From assembly GCA_902761655.1 (NCBI GenBank), contig CACWLD010000009.1, forward strand, positions 1 through 64,000: a stretch of DNA of 64,000 nucleotides. The letters are read 5' to 3'. Source of the DNA: an uncultured Bacteroidia bacterium. Its GTDB lineage: Bacteria; Bacteroidota; Bacteroidia; Bacteroidales; UBA932. The position numbers and the translations under genes are program-made. The notes below the pieces were generated by a model. That model did no database searches and was not told where the DNA came from. It worked only from the letters and a program-made list of their open reading frames with translations. Of the stretch, positions 34,314 through 43,238 are shown piece by piece (the stretch's first letter is position 1; every line of letters starts with the position of its first letter).

Positions 34314-36731
34314 ATGAAAGCTTGTTTTAGATTTTTGACTGTTGTACTGCTGCTGGCCGCTCCGCTGCGCGCGGGAGCCCAGCTGGCCACTTCCAGTGTC
34401 AATCCTCAGGACGATACCCTGGCCGTAAGGCAGATGAGGACTTTCCTGAACGGCATCCGCCGTTCTGAGAAGCGCCCCACCGTGGCGCTTGTCCTGAGCG
34501 GCGGAGGCGCCAAGGGCGCGGCCCACGTGGGCGTTCTCAAGTATTTGGAAGAGAATAAGATACCTATTGACGTGGTGATAGGGACCAGTATGGGCGGATT
34601 GATGGGAGGACTGTACTCGATGGGCTATTCCGCCACGGAGCTTGATTCCCTCCTGACCACCCTTGACTGGGGCAAGATCCTCAGCGACGACGTCCCAAAG
34701 GACTACATATCTTACAAGAACAAGAGATACAGGGAAGTATATAGCCTCCGCCTGCCGTTCCATTACCTGAAGAGAGACCTGGAAAGGCGCCTTGAAGATG
34801 ACTCTCCGGATAAAGTGCTGGAGCGCAGCCTGGGACTCTCCAAGGATCAGATGGAAAGCGTGCTGGGCAATTCCGGAATGGGCATAGGGTCCAGTCTCCC
34901 GGCCGGTTTCGTTGCCGGACTTAACGTGACCAACCAGATTTCATCCCTGTCCGTAGGATATCAGGATGACATTCCGTTCTCTGATTTCCCCAGGCCGTTC
35001 TTCTGCGTTGCGTCAGACCTGGTAAGCTGCAAGGCTTACAACTGGTCCAGGGGCTCCATCGTGGATGCGATGCGCTCCACAATGTCCATCCCAGGCCTGT
35101 TCGACCCTGTACGGTACCAGGGTAAAGTCCTGATTGACGGAGGCACCAGGAACAATTTCCCCACCGACATTGCCCGCGCTATGGGGGCGGACATAATAAT
35201 TGGCGTGGAACTTTCCGATCCGGACAAGACATATACGGAAATCAACAACCTGGGCAACCTGCTGATGCCGCTCATCGATATGCTTGGAAGGGAAGCCTTT
35301 GACAAGAACCTTGAGAACGTGGACATTTTCATAAAGCCGGACCTCAAGGGATACAATATGCTCAGTTTTGACCACGCCAGCATCGAGGACATAATCCAGA
35401 GGGGATATGATGCTGCCAAAAACCTTGAAGACCAGATTGCCGAGCTCAAGGAAAAGGTGCAGGGAGCCAACCTTGCCCTTAACAATGACAAGGCCATAGA
35501 CATTGGGGAGAAGTACGTGCAGATTGACAGGGTGGAGTTCAACGGCATTACCGATCCGGAGTCCCTGTTCCTTTCCAAGAAACTGGATATCAGGGCTGGA
35601 GATTATGTTTCCAGGACTGAGATCGAGGACGCAATGGCAATGATATATGCAACCGGATCCTTCAATATGGTAACCTACCGCCTTTATGGCGAAGAAGCGC
35701 CTTTCCACCTTGTGTTCGACTGTGAAAAAGGCCCTGTACACCAGCTGGGGCTTGGTTTTAGGGCGGACAGTGAGGAACTTGTGTCGCTCATATTCAACAT
35801 AGGATTCGGCGTCCTTAACCTTAGGGGCCCGTCTATGGAATTCACCGCCAGGGTGGGCAGGGACAAGTATCTTGACTCCCATTTTGAGCTTGACGTTCCG
35901 GGTCTCCCTACCCTTAACGCAAGGGCCAAGATTGAGAACAACGTGGCAGATATTCTCTATGCCGATGAATCCCGTTATCAGGTGGGCTTCTGGAGCCATA
36001 AGGAAGACCTTTATTTTTCTGAAATCAGCTGGAAGAGGGCAAGCATAAGCCTGGGGGCCAGGAACAGGTTCTACCAGGTGAACTCCTGGCTGACAAATGA
36101 TGGTACAAAGATGGATGCCGGGACAATGAAGCTGTATTCCGGCAATTACAATTCTATTTTCGGCGACCTGAGAATAAATACCACCGACGATGGCTATTAC
36201 CCTACCAAGGGAACCAACATAGCCGCAGTTTACGAGTTCATTTTCCGCAAGTCTTCCACACCGGATTTCTCACCTGTACACGTGGCTGCATTGGATATCC
36301 ACCAGGTTATACCCCTGGGCAAGTACATAGCTTTCATCCCGGGCTTCCACGCAAGGGCCGTCATTGATAATGATATTTTCAATATCTACCAGAAGAACTA
36401 CATAGGAGGCTATATGAGCAACAGGTATGTGGACCACCGCATTCCGTTCCCCGGATTCTCGGATGCGGCTGTGGTTGGAGACTATGCCGGAGTAGTTGAT
36501 GCAACCCTGAGGATCAACCCGGTCAAGAATTTCTATGTTTCCGCCATTGCGGCGGCGCTCAAGGATGCTGACAAGCTGGAGGATATTACCAGCGACCTGC
36601 GTCCCACCGCGTTGGGAGCGGCGGTCGAGTTCTCCTACAAGACAATCCTGGGTCCGCTCAAGGCAACTGTCCATTGGTCTGACTTCACCAACCGCGTTGG
36701 CGCATACCTCAGTTTCGGATACGATTTCTAG
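34314..36731 (+). CDS. Patatin-like phospholipase fused to POTRA and outer-membrane barrel (type Vd-like)
   Basis: The protein has 805 residues with a signal peptide ending in AGAQ. The patatin domain has the oxyanion motif GGGAKGAAHVG, nucleophile Ser92 in GTSMGG and Asp275 in LIDGGTRNNFP. A POTRA-like segment follows at about 400-480 (IDRVEFNGITDPESLFLSKKL). A C-terminal beta barrel of the BamA/TpsB type occupies about 490-805 and ends in Phe (SFGYDF), as outer-membrane proteins often do. This organisation is that of PlpD-type autotransporters. It would act as a surface or secreted lipid hydrolase. It sits 2 bp after the LytTR gene and 1 bp before recX. Confidence 0.9.
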   Translation: MKACFRFLTVVLLLAAPLRAGAQLATSSVNPQDDTLAVRQMRTFLNGIRRSEKRPTVALVLSGGGAKGAAHVGVLKYLEENKIPIDVVIGTSMGGLMGGLYSMGYSATELDSLLTTLDWGKILSDDVPKDYISYKNKRYREVYSLRLPFHYLKRDLERRLEDDSPDKVLERSLGLSKDQMESVLGNSGMGIGSSLPAGFVAGLNVTNQISSLSVGYQDDIPFSDFPRPFFCVASDLVSCKAYNWSRGSIVDAMRSTMSIPGLFDPVRYQGKVLIDGGTRNNFPTDIARAMGADIIIGVELSDPDKTYTEINNLGNLLMPLIDMLGREAFDKNLENVDIFIKPDLKGYNMLSFDHASIEDIIQRGYDAAKNLEDQIAELKEKVQGANLALNNDKAIDIGEKYVQIDRVEFNGITDPESLFLSKKLDIRAGDYVSRTEIEDAMAMIYATGSFNMVTYRLYGEEAPFHLVFDCEKGPVHQLGLGFRADSEELVSLIFNIGFGVLNLRGPSMEFTARVGRDKYLDSHFELDVPGLPTLNARAKIENNVADILYADESRYQVGFWSHKEDLYFSEISWKRASISLGARNRFYQVNSWLTNDGTKMDAGTMKLYSGNYNSIFGDLRINTTDDGYYPTKGTNIAAVYEFIFRKSSTPDFSPVHVAALDIHQVIPLGKYIAFIPGFHARAVIDNDIFNIYQKNYIGGYMSNRYVDHRIPFPGFSDAAVVGDYAGVVDATLRINPVKNFYVSAIAAALKDADKLEDITSDLRPTALGAAVEFSYKTILGPLKATVHWSDFTNRVGAYLSFGYDF

Positions 36732-36732
36732 T

Positions 36733-37194
36733 ATGGATACCGCAGTACTCAACAGGTTCCAGGCCCTATGCTCCAAGAGCGAGCAGTGCTCCGCGGACAT
36801 TTACCGCAAGCTCCTAAAGGCGCTTGACGGCAACGGTTCCGCTGCGCAGGAGATACTTGATTCGCTCATAGCGGACAAGTTCATTGACGATGCCCGGTAC
36901 GCAGCGGCTTTCGCGCGTGACAAGGCCCGCCTGGAAGGCTGGGGCCCCATCAAGATCCGCTTCAAGCTGCGTGCAAAGGGCATCCCTGACTCCGCAATTG
37001 CGGAGGGAATAGGGCAGATTGATGCCGATCAGGCGGATGACAGGCTCCTGCGGCTGCTTCAGGCTAAGTGCAAATCCCTGCAGGGCGATCCGCAGATAAA
37101 GTTCAAGCTCCTGAAATATGCCCTGGGCCGCGGTTACGATTATGACCGCATTGCCTCCCTGGTAGACAAAGTGCTTGCAGATGGACAATCTTAA
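36733..37194 (+). CDS. recX: Regulatory protein RecX
   Basis: The protein has 153 residues. It consists of repeated three-helix units (LLKALDGNGSAAQEILDSLIADKFIDDARYAAAF, then KIRFKLRAKGI, then KFKLLKYALGRGYDYDRI), as in RecX, which binds and modulates RecA filaments. The ATG at 36733 gives a normal length. recA is 6 kb away rather than adjacent. The following broken gene overlaps by 14 bp. Confidence 0.85.
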   Translation: MDTAVLNRFQALCSKSEQCSADIYRKLLKALDGNGSAAQEILDSLIADKFIDDARYAAAFARDKARLEGWGPIKIRFKLRAKGIPDSAIAEGIGQIDADQADDRLLRLLQAKCKSLQGDPQIKFKLLKYALGRGYDYDRIASLVDKVLADGQS

Positions 37195-37617
37195 GCTCAA
37201 GACGGTATATGCCCGCAACTGCCAGGTGCAGAGGGTTGACAAGGCCACGGCGCAGGAGTTCATCGGCCGATGCCACCGGATGGGATTCACCACCGGGCGC
37301 TATCACTACGCCCTGTTCGTAAAACGCCGTACCGGAGAATCCGAGCCCGGAAATGGGTGAAAGACGGCAGGGAAGTGCGCTCCTATGAATGGGTGCGCTA
37401 CTGTTCCCTTCCGGATGTCAGGGTGGTTGGCGGAATGGGCAAGATTCTTGAAGAATTCATTTCCCAGGTCCGGCCGGACGACATAATGACCTATTCGGAC
37501 CCGCGCTGGTCTGACGGAGACGCTTACAAGGCCCTGGGCTTCGTTCCGGAAGGGGAGAAGGACTTCGGGGATTTCAAGAGCGTCAAACTGAGGCTGAAAC
37601 TCACTGATTATGACTAA
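37181..37617 (+). pseudogene. Frameshifted gene of a conserved Bacteroidota protein of unknown function
   Basis: The first part reads MDNLKLKTVYARNCQVQRVD up to ALFVKRRTGESEPGNG and stops at 37360. The second part continues in another frame with ARKWVKDGREVRSYEWVRYC, GGMGKILEEF, DDIMTYSDPRWSDGDAYKALGF to 37617. Together they resemble a family with the pattern LVAVASFS-ARK-SYE-RYC-GGM-K-L-F-MTYSDLDWS-GDSYEALGF that I recall from Bacteroidota. The piece carrying the VAVASFS-like strand is missing at about 37345-37352, where a single GCCCGG remains. A deletion between two GCCCGG copies would explain this. It may be a real pseudogene or an assembly error. Confidence 0.65.
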
Positions 37618-38299
37618 AAAAGGGAAGCTGCTGAGGCTGCTGTTCATCAAAATACCCCTGTTCCTGGTGCTGTTCTCCGTCCTTTGGGTGGTGGCTCTGA
37701 AATGGATGCCTGTCAGGGTTACGCCACTGATGCTGAGCCGTTCCATAGAATACCGCAAGGACCATTCTTTCAAGACGCATAAAAAATGGACGCGCCTGGA
37801 AGACATCTCTACGGAGATGGTAAAGGCCGTAATTGCATCTGAGGACAACCTGTTTGACACCCATAAGGGCTTTGACTGGAAGGAGATCAGGATAGCGATA
37901 GATGAATACAAGAGCGGGAAGAGGCTGCGCGGGGCCAGCACCATTTCCCAGCAGACCGCCCGCAACGTGTTCCTCTTTCCTTCCAATTCAGCTGTCAGGA
38001 AAGCCCTGGAGGCATATTTCACCCTGCTAATAGAGTGGATCTGGGGCAAGGAAAGGATAATGGAGGTTTATTTGAACGTGGCGGAGATGGGCCCCGGGAT
38101 ATACGGGGCGCAGGCGGCGGCGCGGGAGCTCTTTGGCAAGCAGGCGGCGGAGCTCACCAGGCGCGAGTCCTGTCTCATAGCCGCCTGCCTGCCTTCGCCT
38201 CTCACGCGCAACGCCGCCAAGCCTTCCGCATACGTGCAAAAAAGAGCCTCCCAGATTTCTAGTCTGGAAGGCAAACTTAAGTTCCCTGACTGGATCTAG
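37610..38299 (+). CDS. mtgA: Monofunctional biosynthetic peptidoglycan transglycosylase
   Basis: The protein has 229 residues. One N-terminal membrane helix (about 10-31) anchors a GT51 glycosyltransferase domain in the periplasm. The catalytic Glu78 lies in ASEDNLFDTHKGFD, and the second motif is RGASTISQQTARNVFLF. It polymerises lipid II into glycan strands. No transpeptidase domain follows. The start overlaps the end of the broken gene by 8 bp. The stop TAG shares a CTAG with pdxA. Confidence 0.94.
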   Translation: MTKKGKLLRLLFIKIPLFLVLFSVLWVVALKWMPVRVTPLMLSRSIEYRKDHSFKTHKKWTRLEDISTEMVKAVIASEDNLFDTHKGFDWKEIRIAIDEYKSGKRLRGASTISQQTARNVFLFPSNSAVRKALEAYFTLLIEWIWGKERIMEVYLNVAEMGPGIYGAQAAARELFGKQAAELTRRESCLIAACLPSPLTRNAAKPSAYVQKRASQISSLEGKLKFPDWI

Positions 38300-39369
38300 G
38301 CGTCCTCCGTCTGGTCCAGCGTCTGTTCAACCATCTTTCCTGAAAGGAGCCTGTCGTATTCCAGGCGGTTGCGGTATATGTCTATGGCCGCAAAGATAGA
38401 AGCCCTCATTGACAGAGGGTCCGCGGCGGCGCGGCCGGCCATATCGTACGCGGTTCCGTGGTCAGGAGAGGTGCGCACAATTGGCAGTCCGGCGGTGAAG
38501 TTGACTCCGTCTGAGAAAGAAAGGGCCTTGAAAGGCTCCAGTCCCTGGTCGTGGTACATTGCAAGGGTGGCATCGAACTTATTGTACTCCCTGAGTCCGA
38601 AGTAGCCGTCCGGGGAATAAGGGCCGAAGGCCAGGATTCCCTGCTCCACGGCCTCGTCTATTGCGGGACGGATGATGTTCTGCTCCTCCGATCCCAAGAG
38701 ACCGCCATCACCGCAGTGGGGGTTCAGGCTGAGCACGGCAATCTTTGGCATATCCACGCCAAAATCCCTCTTGAGGGACTGGTCCATAAGCCTGAGCTTG
38801 CTTATGATCTTCTCCTTGGTGATGCTGGAAGGGACGTCCTTGAGGGGAATGTGTCCCGTCACTACGCCAACCTTCATTGTCTGGCTTACCATAAACATTG
38901 TTATGTCCTTTACCCCGAAGGCGTTCTGCAGGTACTCCGTGTGGCCGGTGTAGCCGAAGCCTTCCCCAACCATTGCCTTCTTGTTGATAGGTGCGGTCAC
39001 AAGGACGTCGATGTCCCCTTTGCGGATGTCCCTGACCGCCCACTCAAGGGAGGTGATTGCGGCCTTGGCACTTTCAGGCGTAGCCTGTCCGGGTTCTACG
39101 AACACGTTGTCAGGCAGGCAGTTGACTATGTTTATGCGCCTTGGGTGAGCGTCCTTGGCAGAGGAAATGACGTTGGTGTCCATCTGCTCTATATTGTGTA
39201 TGAGTTTCTTGTAGAAGCCGAATATCTTTGACGAACCGTAAATGACCGGGGTGAAAGATTCAAGGATACGCGGATCCGCAAGGGCCTTGATAATGACCTC
39301 ATAGCCTATTCCGTTTCCGTCTCCCTGGGTGATACCCACTACAATCTGTTTGTTGCTGTTCTTGGACAT
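38296..39369 (-). CDS. pdxA: 4-hydroxythreonine-4-phosphate dehydrogenase
   Basis: The protein has 357 residues. It oxidises 4-phosphohydroxy-L-threonine in the DXP-dependent pathway to pyridoxal phosphate. Family marks are GITQGDGNGIGYEV at the start, TAPINKKAM, the metal-binding His in GYTGHTEYL, LNPHCGDGG and MYHDQGLEPFK. The C-terminus is slightly extended. The ATG overlaps the rnhA stop by one base (TAATG), which suggests translational coupling in an rnhA-pdxA operon. Confidence 0.94.
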   Translation of the reverse strand: MSKNSNKQIVVGITQGDGNGIGYEVIIKALADPRILESFTPVIYGSSKIFGFYKKLIHNIEQMDTNVISSAKDAHPRRINIVNCLPDNVFVEPGQATPESAKAAITSLEWAVRDIRKGDIDVLVTAPINKKAMVGEGFGYTGHTEYLQNAFGVKDITMFMVSQTMKVGVVTGHIPLKDVPSSITKEKIISKLRLMDQSLKRDFGVDMPKIAVLSLNPHCGDGGLLGSEEQNIIRPAIDEAVEQGILAFGPYSPDGYFGLREYNKFDATLAMYHDQGLEPFKALSFSDGVNFTAGLPIVRTSPDHGTAYDMAGRAAADPLSMRASIFAAIDIYRNRLEYDRLLSGKMVEQTLDQTEDA

Positions 39370-39866
39370 TATAATTCTAATTTACTTGATTCTTCATTCT
39401 CCTGAACATATCCCGTATCCGCAGGAAGGTTTGCGGCGCGTCCGGCCTCTACTGCAAGCTGGTCGCAGCGCTCGTTCTCCGGATGCCCTGCGTGCCCCTT
39501 GAGCCAATGGAAAGTGACCCTGTGTGAGCGGTACAGAGGAAGGAAACGCAACCACAGGTCCGGATTCTTGACCTTCTTGAAACCCTTCCTTACCCAATTG
39601 TCCAGCCACCCTTCCGTAACGGCCTTGACCACGTAGGTGGAATCGCTCCAGACCTCCACAACGGCATTGCTCCATTTGATGGCTTCAAGTCCGGTGATGA
39701 CGGCCAGCAGTTCCATCCGGTTGTTAGTGGTGAGGGCGAAGCCCCCTGACATCTCCTTGCGAAGGTCTCCGCACTTGAGCACCACACCGTATCCACCCGG
39801 GCCCGGGTTGCCGCTTGAGGCGCCGTCCGTATAGAGATAGATCACCGGTTTTTCAGCTGTAGCCAT
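39369..39866 (-). CDS. rnhA: Ribonuclease HI
   Basis: The protein has 165 residues. It degrades the RNA strand of RNA-DNA hybrids. The four catalytic acids are visible: Asp14 ([11 protein letters not shown]), Glu52 ([10 protein letters not shown]), Asp75 (VWSDSTYVV) and Asp135 (NERCDQLA). The ATG at 39866 was chosen over a GTG one codon upstream. The promoter (TACTTTTG on the minus strand) is 19 bp upstream. pdxA follows with a one-base overlap. Confidence 0.95.
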   Translation of the reverse strand: MATAEKPVIYLYTDGASSGNPGPGGYGVVLKCGDLRKEMSGGFALTTNNRMELLAVITGLEAIKWSNAVVEVWSDSTYVVKAVTEGWLDNWVRKGFKKVKNPDLWLRFLPLYRSHRVTFHWLKGHAGHPENERCDQLAVEAGRAANLPADTGYVQENEESSKLEL

Positions 39867-39885
39867 CACTTGGGATATTGACTAA

Positions 39886-39893
39886 CAAAAGTA
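39886..39893 (-). promoter_or_regulatory. -7 box of rnhA-pdxA
   Basis: TACTTTTG on the minus strand fits TAnnTTTG and gives a leader of about 15 nt to the rnhA ATG. No -33 TTG was found at 19-20 bp. It diverges from the rfbD promoter. Confidence 0.55.
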
Positions 39894-39915
39894 GGTAAAA
39901 TATTCTTTACTGGAG

Positions 39916-39932
39916 TATTTTTGTTAAATTTG
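39916..39932 (+). promoter_or_regulatory. Two overlapping candidate -7 boxes for rfbD-rfbC
   Basis: TATTTTTG (39916-39923) and TAAATTTG (39925-39932) both fit TAnnTTTG. They lie 12 and 3 bp before the ATG at 39936. The second would give a leaderless transcript. No matching -33 element was seen for either. Confidence 0.5.
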
Positions 39933-39935
39933 TCA

Positions 39936-40814
39936 ATGATGAATGTGATTGTGACAGGGGCGGAAGGCCAGCTTGGAAGCGAGTTGCGCGCAGCCTCCCG
40001 GAACAGCGCCCACAATTATGTCTTTACTGATGTCTGCCGGCTCAGCGGGGCTGACACCACCTTCCTTGACATTACCGATGCTGCCTCCGTGATGGACTTC
40101 TGCCACGCTCAAAAACCGGATGTCATTGTCAACTGCGCGGCCTACACCAACGTTGACAAGGCAGAAGACGATGCCGCCTCCGCAGACCTTCTCAACCGCC
40201 AGGCTGTGGGGAACATAGCCCTTGCGGCGCTGGACTGCGGCGCAACTGTCATCCACATTTCAACGGACTATGTGTTCGGCGGGGACGGAAGGATTCCGTA
40301 CAAGGAAGACGATGTCAAGAACCCCCTGGGCGTATATGGACGCACCAAACTTGCGGGTGAGGAGGAACTGCTGGAATCCGGATGCAAGGCAATCATAATC
40401 CGCACCGCCTGGCTGTATTCCCCATACGGAAAGAACTTTGTGAAGACAATGGCGTCACTGATGGCAGCCCGTCCGGAAGTGGGCGTGGTGGCTGACCAGG
40501 TGGGAAGCCCCACCTGCGCGGAGGACCTTGCCGCCGTCATTTGCCGTATCATTGAAAAGGGAATGCTGGCCCATACGGGCGTGTATCACTATACGGATGC
40601 CGGAGTGGTTTCCTGGTTTGACTTTGCAAGGGAAATATGCCGCCTGGGCGGATGGAACTGCGCCGTAAAGCCCCTTCGCTCCAGCGAATTCCCTTCAAAG
40701 GTGCGCCGGCCGCATTATTCGGTGTTGGACAAAAGCAAGATAACAGAGACTTTCGGGGTGGAAGTCCCGTATTGGAAGGACTCCCTGGCCCGTTGCCTCC
40801 AAAATATTGAATGA
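39936..40814 (+). CDS. rfbD: dTDP-4-dehydrorhamnose reductase
   Basis: The protein has 292 residues. It reduces dTDP-4-keto-L-rhamnose to dTDP-L-rhamnose, the last step of the rhamnose donor pathway. It is a short-chain dehydrogenase of the extended type: GAEGQLGSE binds the nucleotide, and the catalytic YxxxK is YGRTK. TAWLYSPYGKNFVKTM is characteristic. Two adjacent ATGs (39936 and 39939) are possible starts. The rfbC gene overlaps by ATGA. The rfbA and rfbB genes are not in this window. Confidence 0.93.
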   Translation: MMNVIVTGAEGQLGSELRAASRNSAHNYVFTDVCRLSGADTTFLDITDAASVMDFCHAQKPDVIVNCAAYTNVDKAEDDAASADLLNRQAVGNIALAALDCGATVIHISTDYVFGGDGRIPYKEDDVKNPLGVYGRTKLAGEEELLESGCKAIIIRTAWLYSPYGKNFVKTMASLMAARPEVGVVADQVGSPTCAEDLAAVICRIIEKGMLAHTGVYHYTDAGVVSWFDFAREICRLGGWNCAVKPLRSSEFPSKVRRPHYSVLDKSKITETFGVEVPYWKDSLARCLQNIE

Positions 40815-41383
40815 TGGAAGTATTGCGGACAGACATAGACGGGGTTGTGCTTCTCAGGCCAAGGGTTTTCCTGGACAAGAGAGGGTACTTCCTTGAGACT
40901 TTCTCCCAGAGGGAGTTCGACGAGCAGGTGCGTCCGGTCACCTTTGTGCAGGACAACCAGAGCAGTTCGTCATACGGCGTGGTGCGGGGGCTCCATTTCC
41001 AGAAAGGAGAGTTCAGCCAAGGCAAGCTTGTGCGCGTTGTAAGGGGACGCGTGCTTGACATAGCGGTGGACATACGCCGCGGAAGCCCCACATTTGGAAA
41101 GCACGTGGCCGTGGAACTGTCTGAGGACAACTTCCTGCAGCTGTTCATCCCGCGCGGCTTTGCACACGGCTTTGCCGTGCTGTCGCCGCAGGCTGTGTTC
41201 GAGTACAAATGCGACCGCTTCTATGCCCCGGGCAAGGAGGGCGCCATAGCCTGGAACGATCCCGCCCTGGGGATTGACTGGAGGATAGCCCCGCAGGATG
41301 TTATCCTTTCTGAGAAGGATGCTTCCCATCCTCTCCTCAAGGACTGCGACTGCCTGTTTGACTATAACCAGGAACTTTATTGA
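40811..41383 (+). CDS. rfbC: dTDP-4-dehydrorhamnose 3,5-epimerase
   Basis: The protein has 190 residues. This cupin-fold enzyme epimerises C3 and C5 of dTDP-4-keto-6-deoxyglucose. The catalytic His is in VVRGLHFQKG. LVRVVRGRVLDIAVDIRRGSPTFG and FIPRGFAHGF are the usual family blocks. The ATG lies in the overlap with the rfbD stop. In pathway order it acts just before RfbD. Rhamnose is probably used in surface polysaccharide. Confidence 0.94.
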   Translation: MMEVLRTDIDGVVLLRPRVFLDKRGYFLETFSQREFDEQVRPVTFVQDNQSSSSYGVVRGLHFQKGEFSQGKLVRVVRGRVLDIAVDIRRGSPTFGKHVAVELSEDNFLQLFIPRGFAHGFAVLSPQAVFEYKCDRFYAPGKEGAIAWNDPALGIDWRIAPQDVILSEKDASHPLLKDCDCLFDYNQELY

Positions 41384-41384
41384 T

Positions 41385-42008
41385 ATGAAAAGGCTGTTGC
41401 TTGTGGTTTCCGTAGTTTTCCTGCTCCTCGCTCCCGCAAGGGCGCAGAGGAATACCGGGTATTACGAAGACTACGTGCAGTACCTGCCCGCCGCAATGAA
41501 CCTTGGACTGGACCTTGTCGGCGTCGGGAGCGTGGACGGATATCCGGACATACTGATAGCCTCCGCCACAACCTTCCTGTCAGAAGCCCTTATGGTTAAT
41601 GCCCTGAAGCTTGTTGTCAAGGAGGAACGTCCCAACGGGACCGGCTGGAACTCGTTTCCTTCCGGGCATTCGGCAACCGCATACGCCGGTCCTTCCGGGC
41701 ATTCGGCAACCGCATACGCCGGAGCCGAACTTGTGCGCCTTGAATATGGCTGGGGCTGGGGAACGGCGGCTTACGTGGCCGCCACGGCAGTGGCATACGG
41801 GCGCGTGGCGCACCAATGCCACTGGTGGTGGGACACCACCGCCGGCGGCGTGATAGGCATACTTAGCGCCCACATAGGGTACAGTACCGTACGCCCCATA
41901 AAGAGGCTTTTCGGGATGGAACTTCCAAAGGAAACCTCAGTTTCCCTTTATCCGGTGGTGGAACCGCGCTCCGGTGCGCTGTGCACCACGCTGGCTTTTA
42001 CTTTTTAG
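41385..42008 (+). CDS. PAP2-family phosphatase with a duplicated active-site motif
   Basis: The protein has 207 residues with a signal peptide ending in PARAQ. The three PAP2 motifs are present: KLVVKEERP, PSGHSA, and GRVAHQCHWWWD (SRxxxxxHxxxD type). The second motif occurs twice in a row because a 33-bp unit encoding PSGHSATAYAG is tandemly repeated without a single mismatch. One extra turn-and-helix of 11 residues next to the catalytic His would disturb the fold unless it loops out. Without the repeat it would be a normal periplasmic lipid or phosphate monoester phosphatase. The M64 gene follows 3 bp later. Confidence 0.83.
   Translation: MKRLLLVVSVVFLLLAPARAQRNTGYYEDYVQYLPAAMNLGLDLVGVGSVDGYPDILIASATTFLSEALMVNALKLVVKEERPNGTGWNSFPSGHSATAYAGPSGHSATAYAGAELVRLEYGWGWGTAAYVAATAVAYGRVAHQCHWWWDTTAGGVIGILSAHIGYSTVRPIKRLFGMELPKETSVSLYPVVEPRSGALCTTLAFTF
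41657..41722 (+). repeat. 33-bp perfect tandem duplication inside the PAP2 active site
   Basis: Bases 41657-41689 and 41690-41722 are identical. The unit is a multiple of three and keeps the frame, adding a second PSGHSATAYAG. The absence of any divergence, even at third positions, points to a very recent duplication or an assembly artefact. Confidence 0.9.
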
Positions 42009-42011
42009 CTG

Positions 42012-43238
42012 ATGAAAAGAGTACTCGTCATACTGATTACATTGTTTACGGCCCTGAGCTCATCTGCCCAGCTGAAGGACCGTACGCTTCGCGTAGACTA
42101 TATCTTTAGCGGCACTGACAAGCAGGCCTCCATCTCCGTAGCCTCTCTCAGCAGTTTCGACACCTGGGCGGGAAGGCGCGTCAATATGGACAAGGTCCCC
42201 CTCCGGGGCAACGGCCAGATATGTATGGAGGACGCCGTGACCGGCAAGGTCCTCTACCGTATGTCCTTCAGTACCCTTTTCCAGGAGTGGCAGGCGACGG
42301 AAGAGGCCACACGCGTTACAAAGGCCTTCGAGAACGTGTTCCTCCTGCCTATGCCTGAATCCAGGGTGAACATTACCGTGGAGCTGTTCGACCTGCACGG
42401 AAAGTCGGCCGCCTCGCTGACGCATCCCGTGGACCCTTCAGATATCCTCATTCGTCCCATCGGAGCCAATCCGCCCCGCACCGTGGATATCCTCAGCAGC
42501 GGTCCGGCATCAGAGTGCATCGATATCCTTATCATCCCCGAAGGCTACACCCAGGAAGAGATGGACCTCTTCCTTGAAGACTGCCGCGCGGCCTGGGCCT
42601 CGTTTATGAATCACGAGCCCTTCGCCTCGCTCAGCAGCAGGTTCAACGTCAGGGCCGCAATGATTCCATCCCAGGACAGCGGCGTCAGCGTCCCCCGGAA
42701 GGGAGACTGGAAGAACACAGCCCTGGAGTCCCATTTCGATACTTTTTACTCCGACAGGTACCTGACAACGCTGCAGCTTACACGCCTGCACAACCTCATA
42801 GCCGGCCTGCCTTACGAGCATATCATAATCCTGGCCAATTCCACCACCTATGGCGGTGGAGGCATATACAACTCTTACGAACTTACTGCCGCCCATCATT
42901 CCGCATATGCCCCGGTTGTGGTACACGAATTCGGCCACAGCTTTGCCGGCCTGGCGGACGAGTACCATTATGACGACCAGTTCGTAGAGTATTATTACCC
43001 GGATTCTGAGCCGTGGGAGCAGAACATAACCACACGGTTCGACTTCGCCTCCAAATGGCAGGATATGCTTGGCCAGCCGGGAGTTGGCCTGTTCGAGGGC
43101 GGCGGGTACCAGTCCAAGGGAGTATGGCGCCCCTCGCAGGACTGCCGTATGAATACAAACGCGTGTCCGGCTTTCTGCCCCGTATGCCAGAGGGCCATTG
43201 CGCGTATGATAGACTTTTATACTATGGATAATGAATAA
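42012..43238 (+). CDS. M64 family metallopeptidase (IgA-peptidase type)
   Basis: The protein has 408 residues with a signal peptide (MKRVLVILITLFTALSSSAQ). An N-terminal beta domain (about 20-160) precedes the peptidase. The zinc motif HEFGHSFAGLADEY near residue 305 has HExxH and the following Asp/Glu. SECIDILIIPEGYTQEEMDLF is typical of the family. The founding member cleaves IgA, but most gut homologues have unknown substrates. It is probably exported. The aroA-type gene overlaps its end by 8 bp. Confidence 0.88.
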   Translation: MKRVLVILITLFTALSSSAQLKDRTLRVDYIFSGTDKQASISVASLSSFDTWAGRRVNMDKVPLRGNGQICMEDAVTGKVLYRMSFSTLFQEWQATEEATRVTKAFENVFLLPMPESRVNITVELFDLHGKSAASLTHPVDPSDILIRPIGANPPRTVDILSSGPASECIDILIIPEGYTQEEMDLFLEDCRAAWASFMNHEPFASLSSRFNVRAAMIPSQDSGVSVPRKGDWKNTALESHFDTFYSDRYLTTLQLTRLHNLIAGLPYEHIIILANSTTYGGGGIYNSYELTAAHHSAYAPVVVHEFGHSFAGLADEYHYDDQFVEYYYPDSEPWEQNITTRFDFASKWQDMLGQPGVGLFEGGGYQSKGVWRPSQDCRMNTNACPAFCPVCQRAIARMIDFYTMDNE

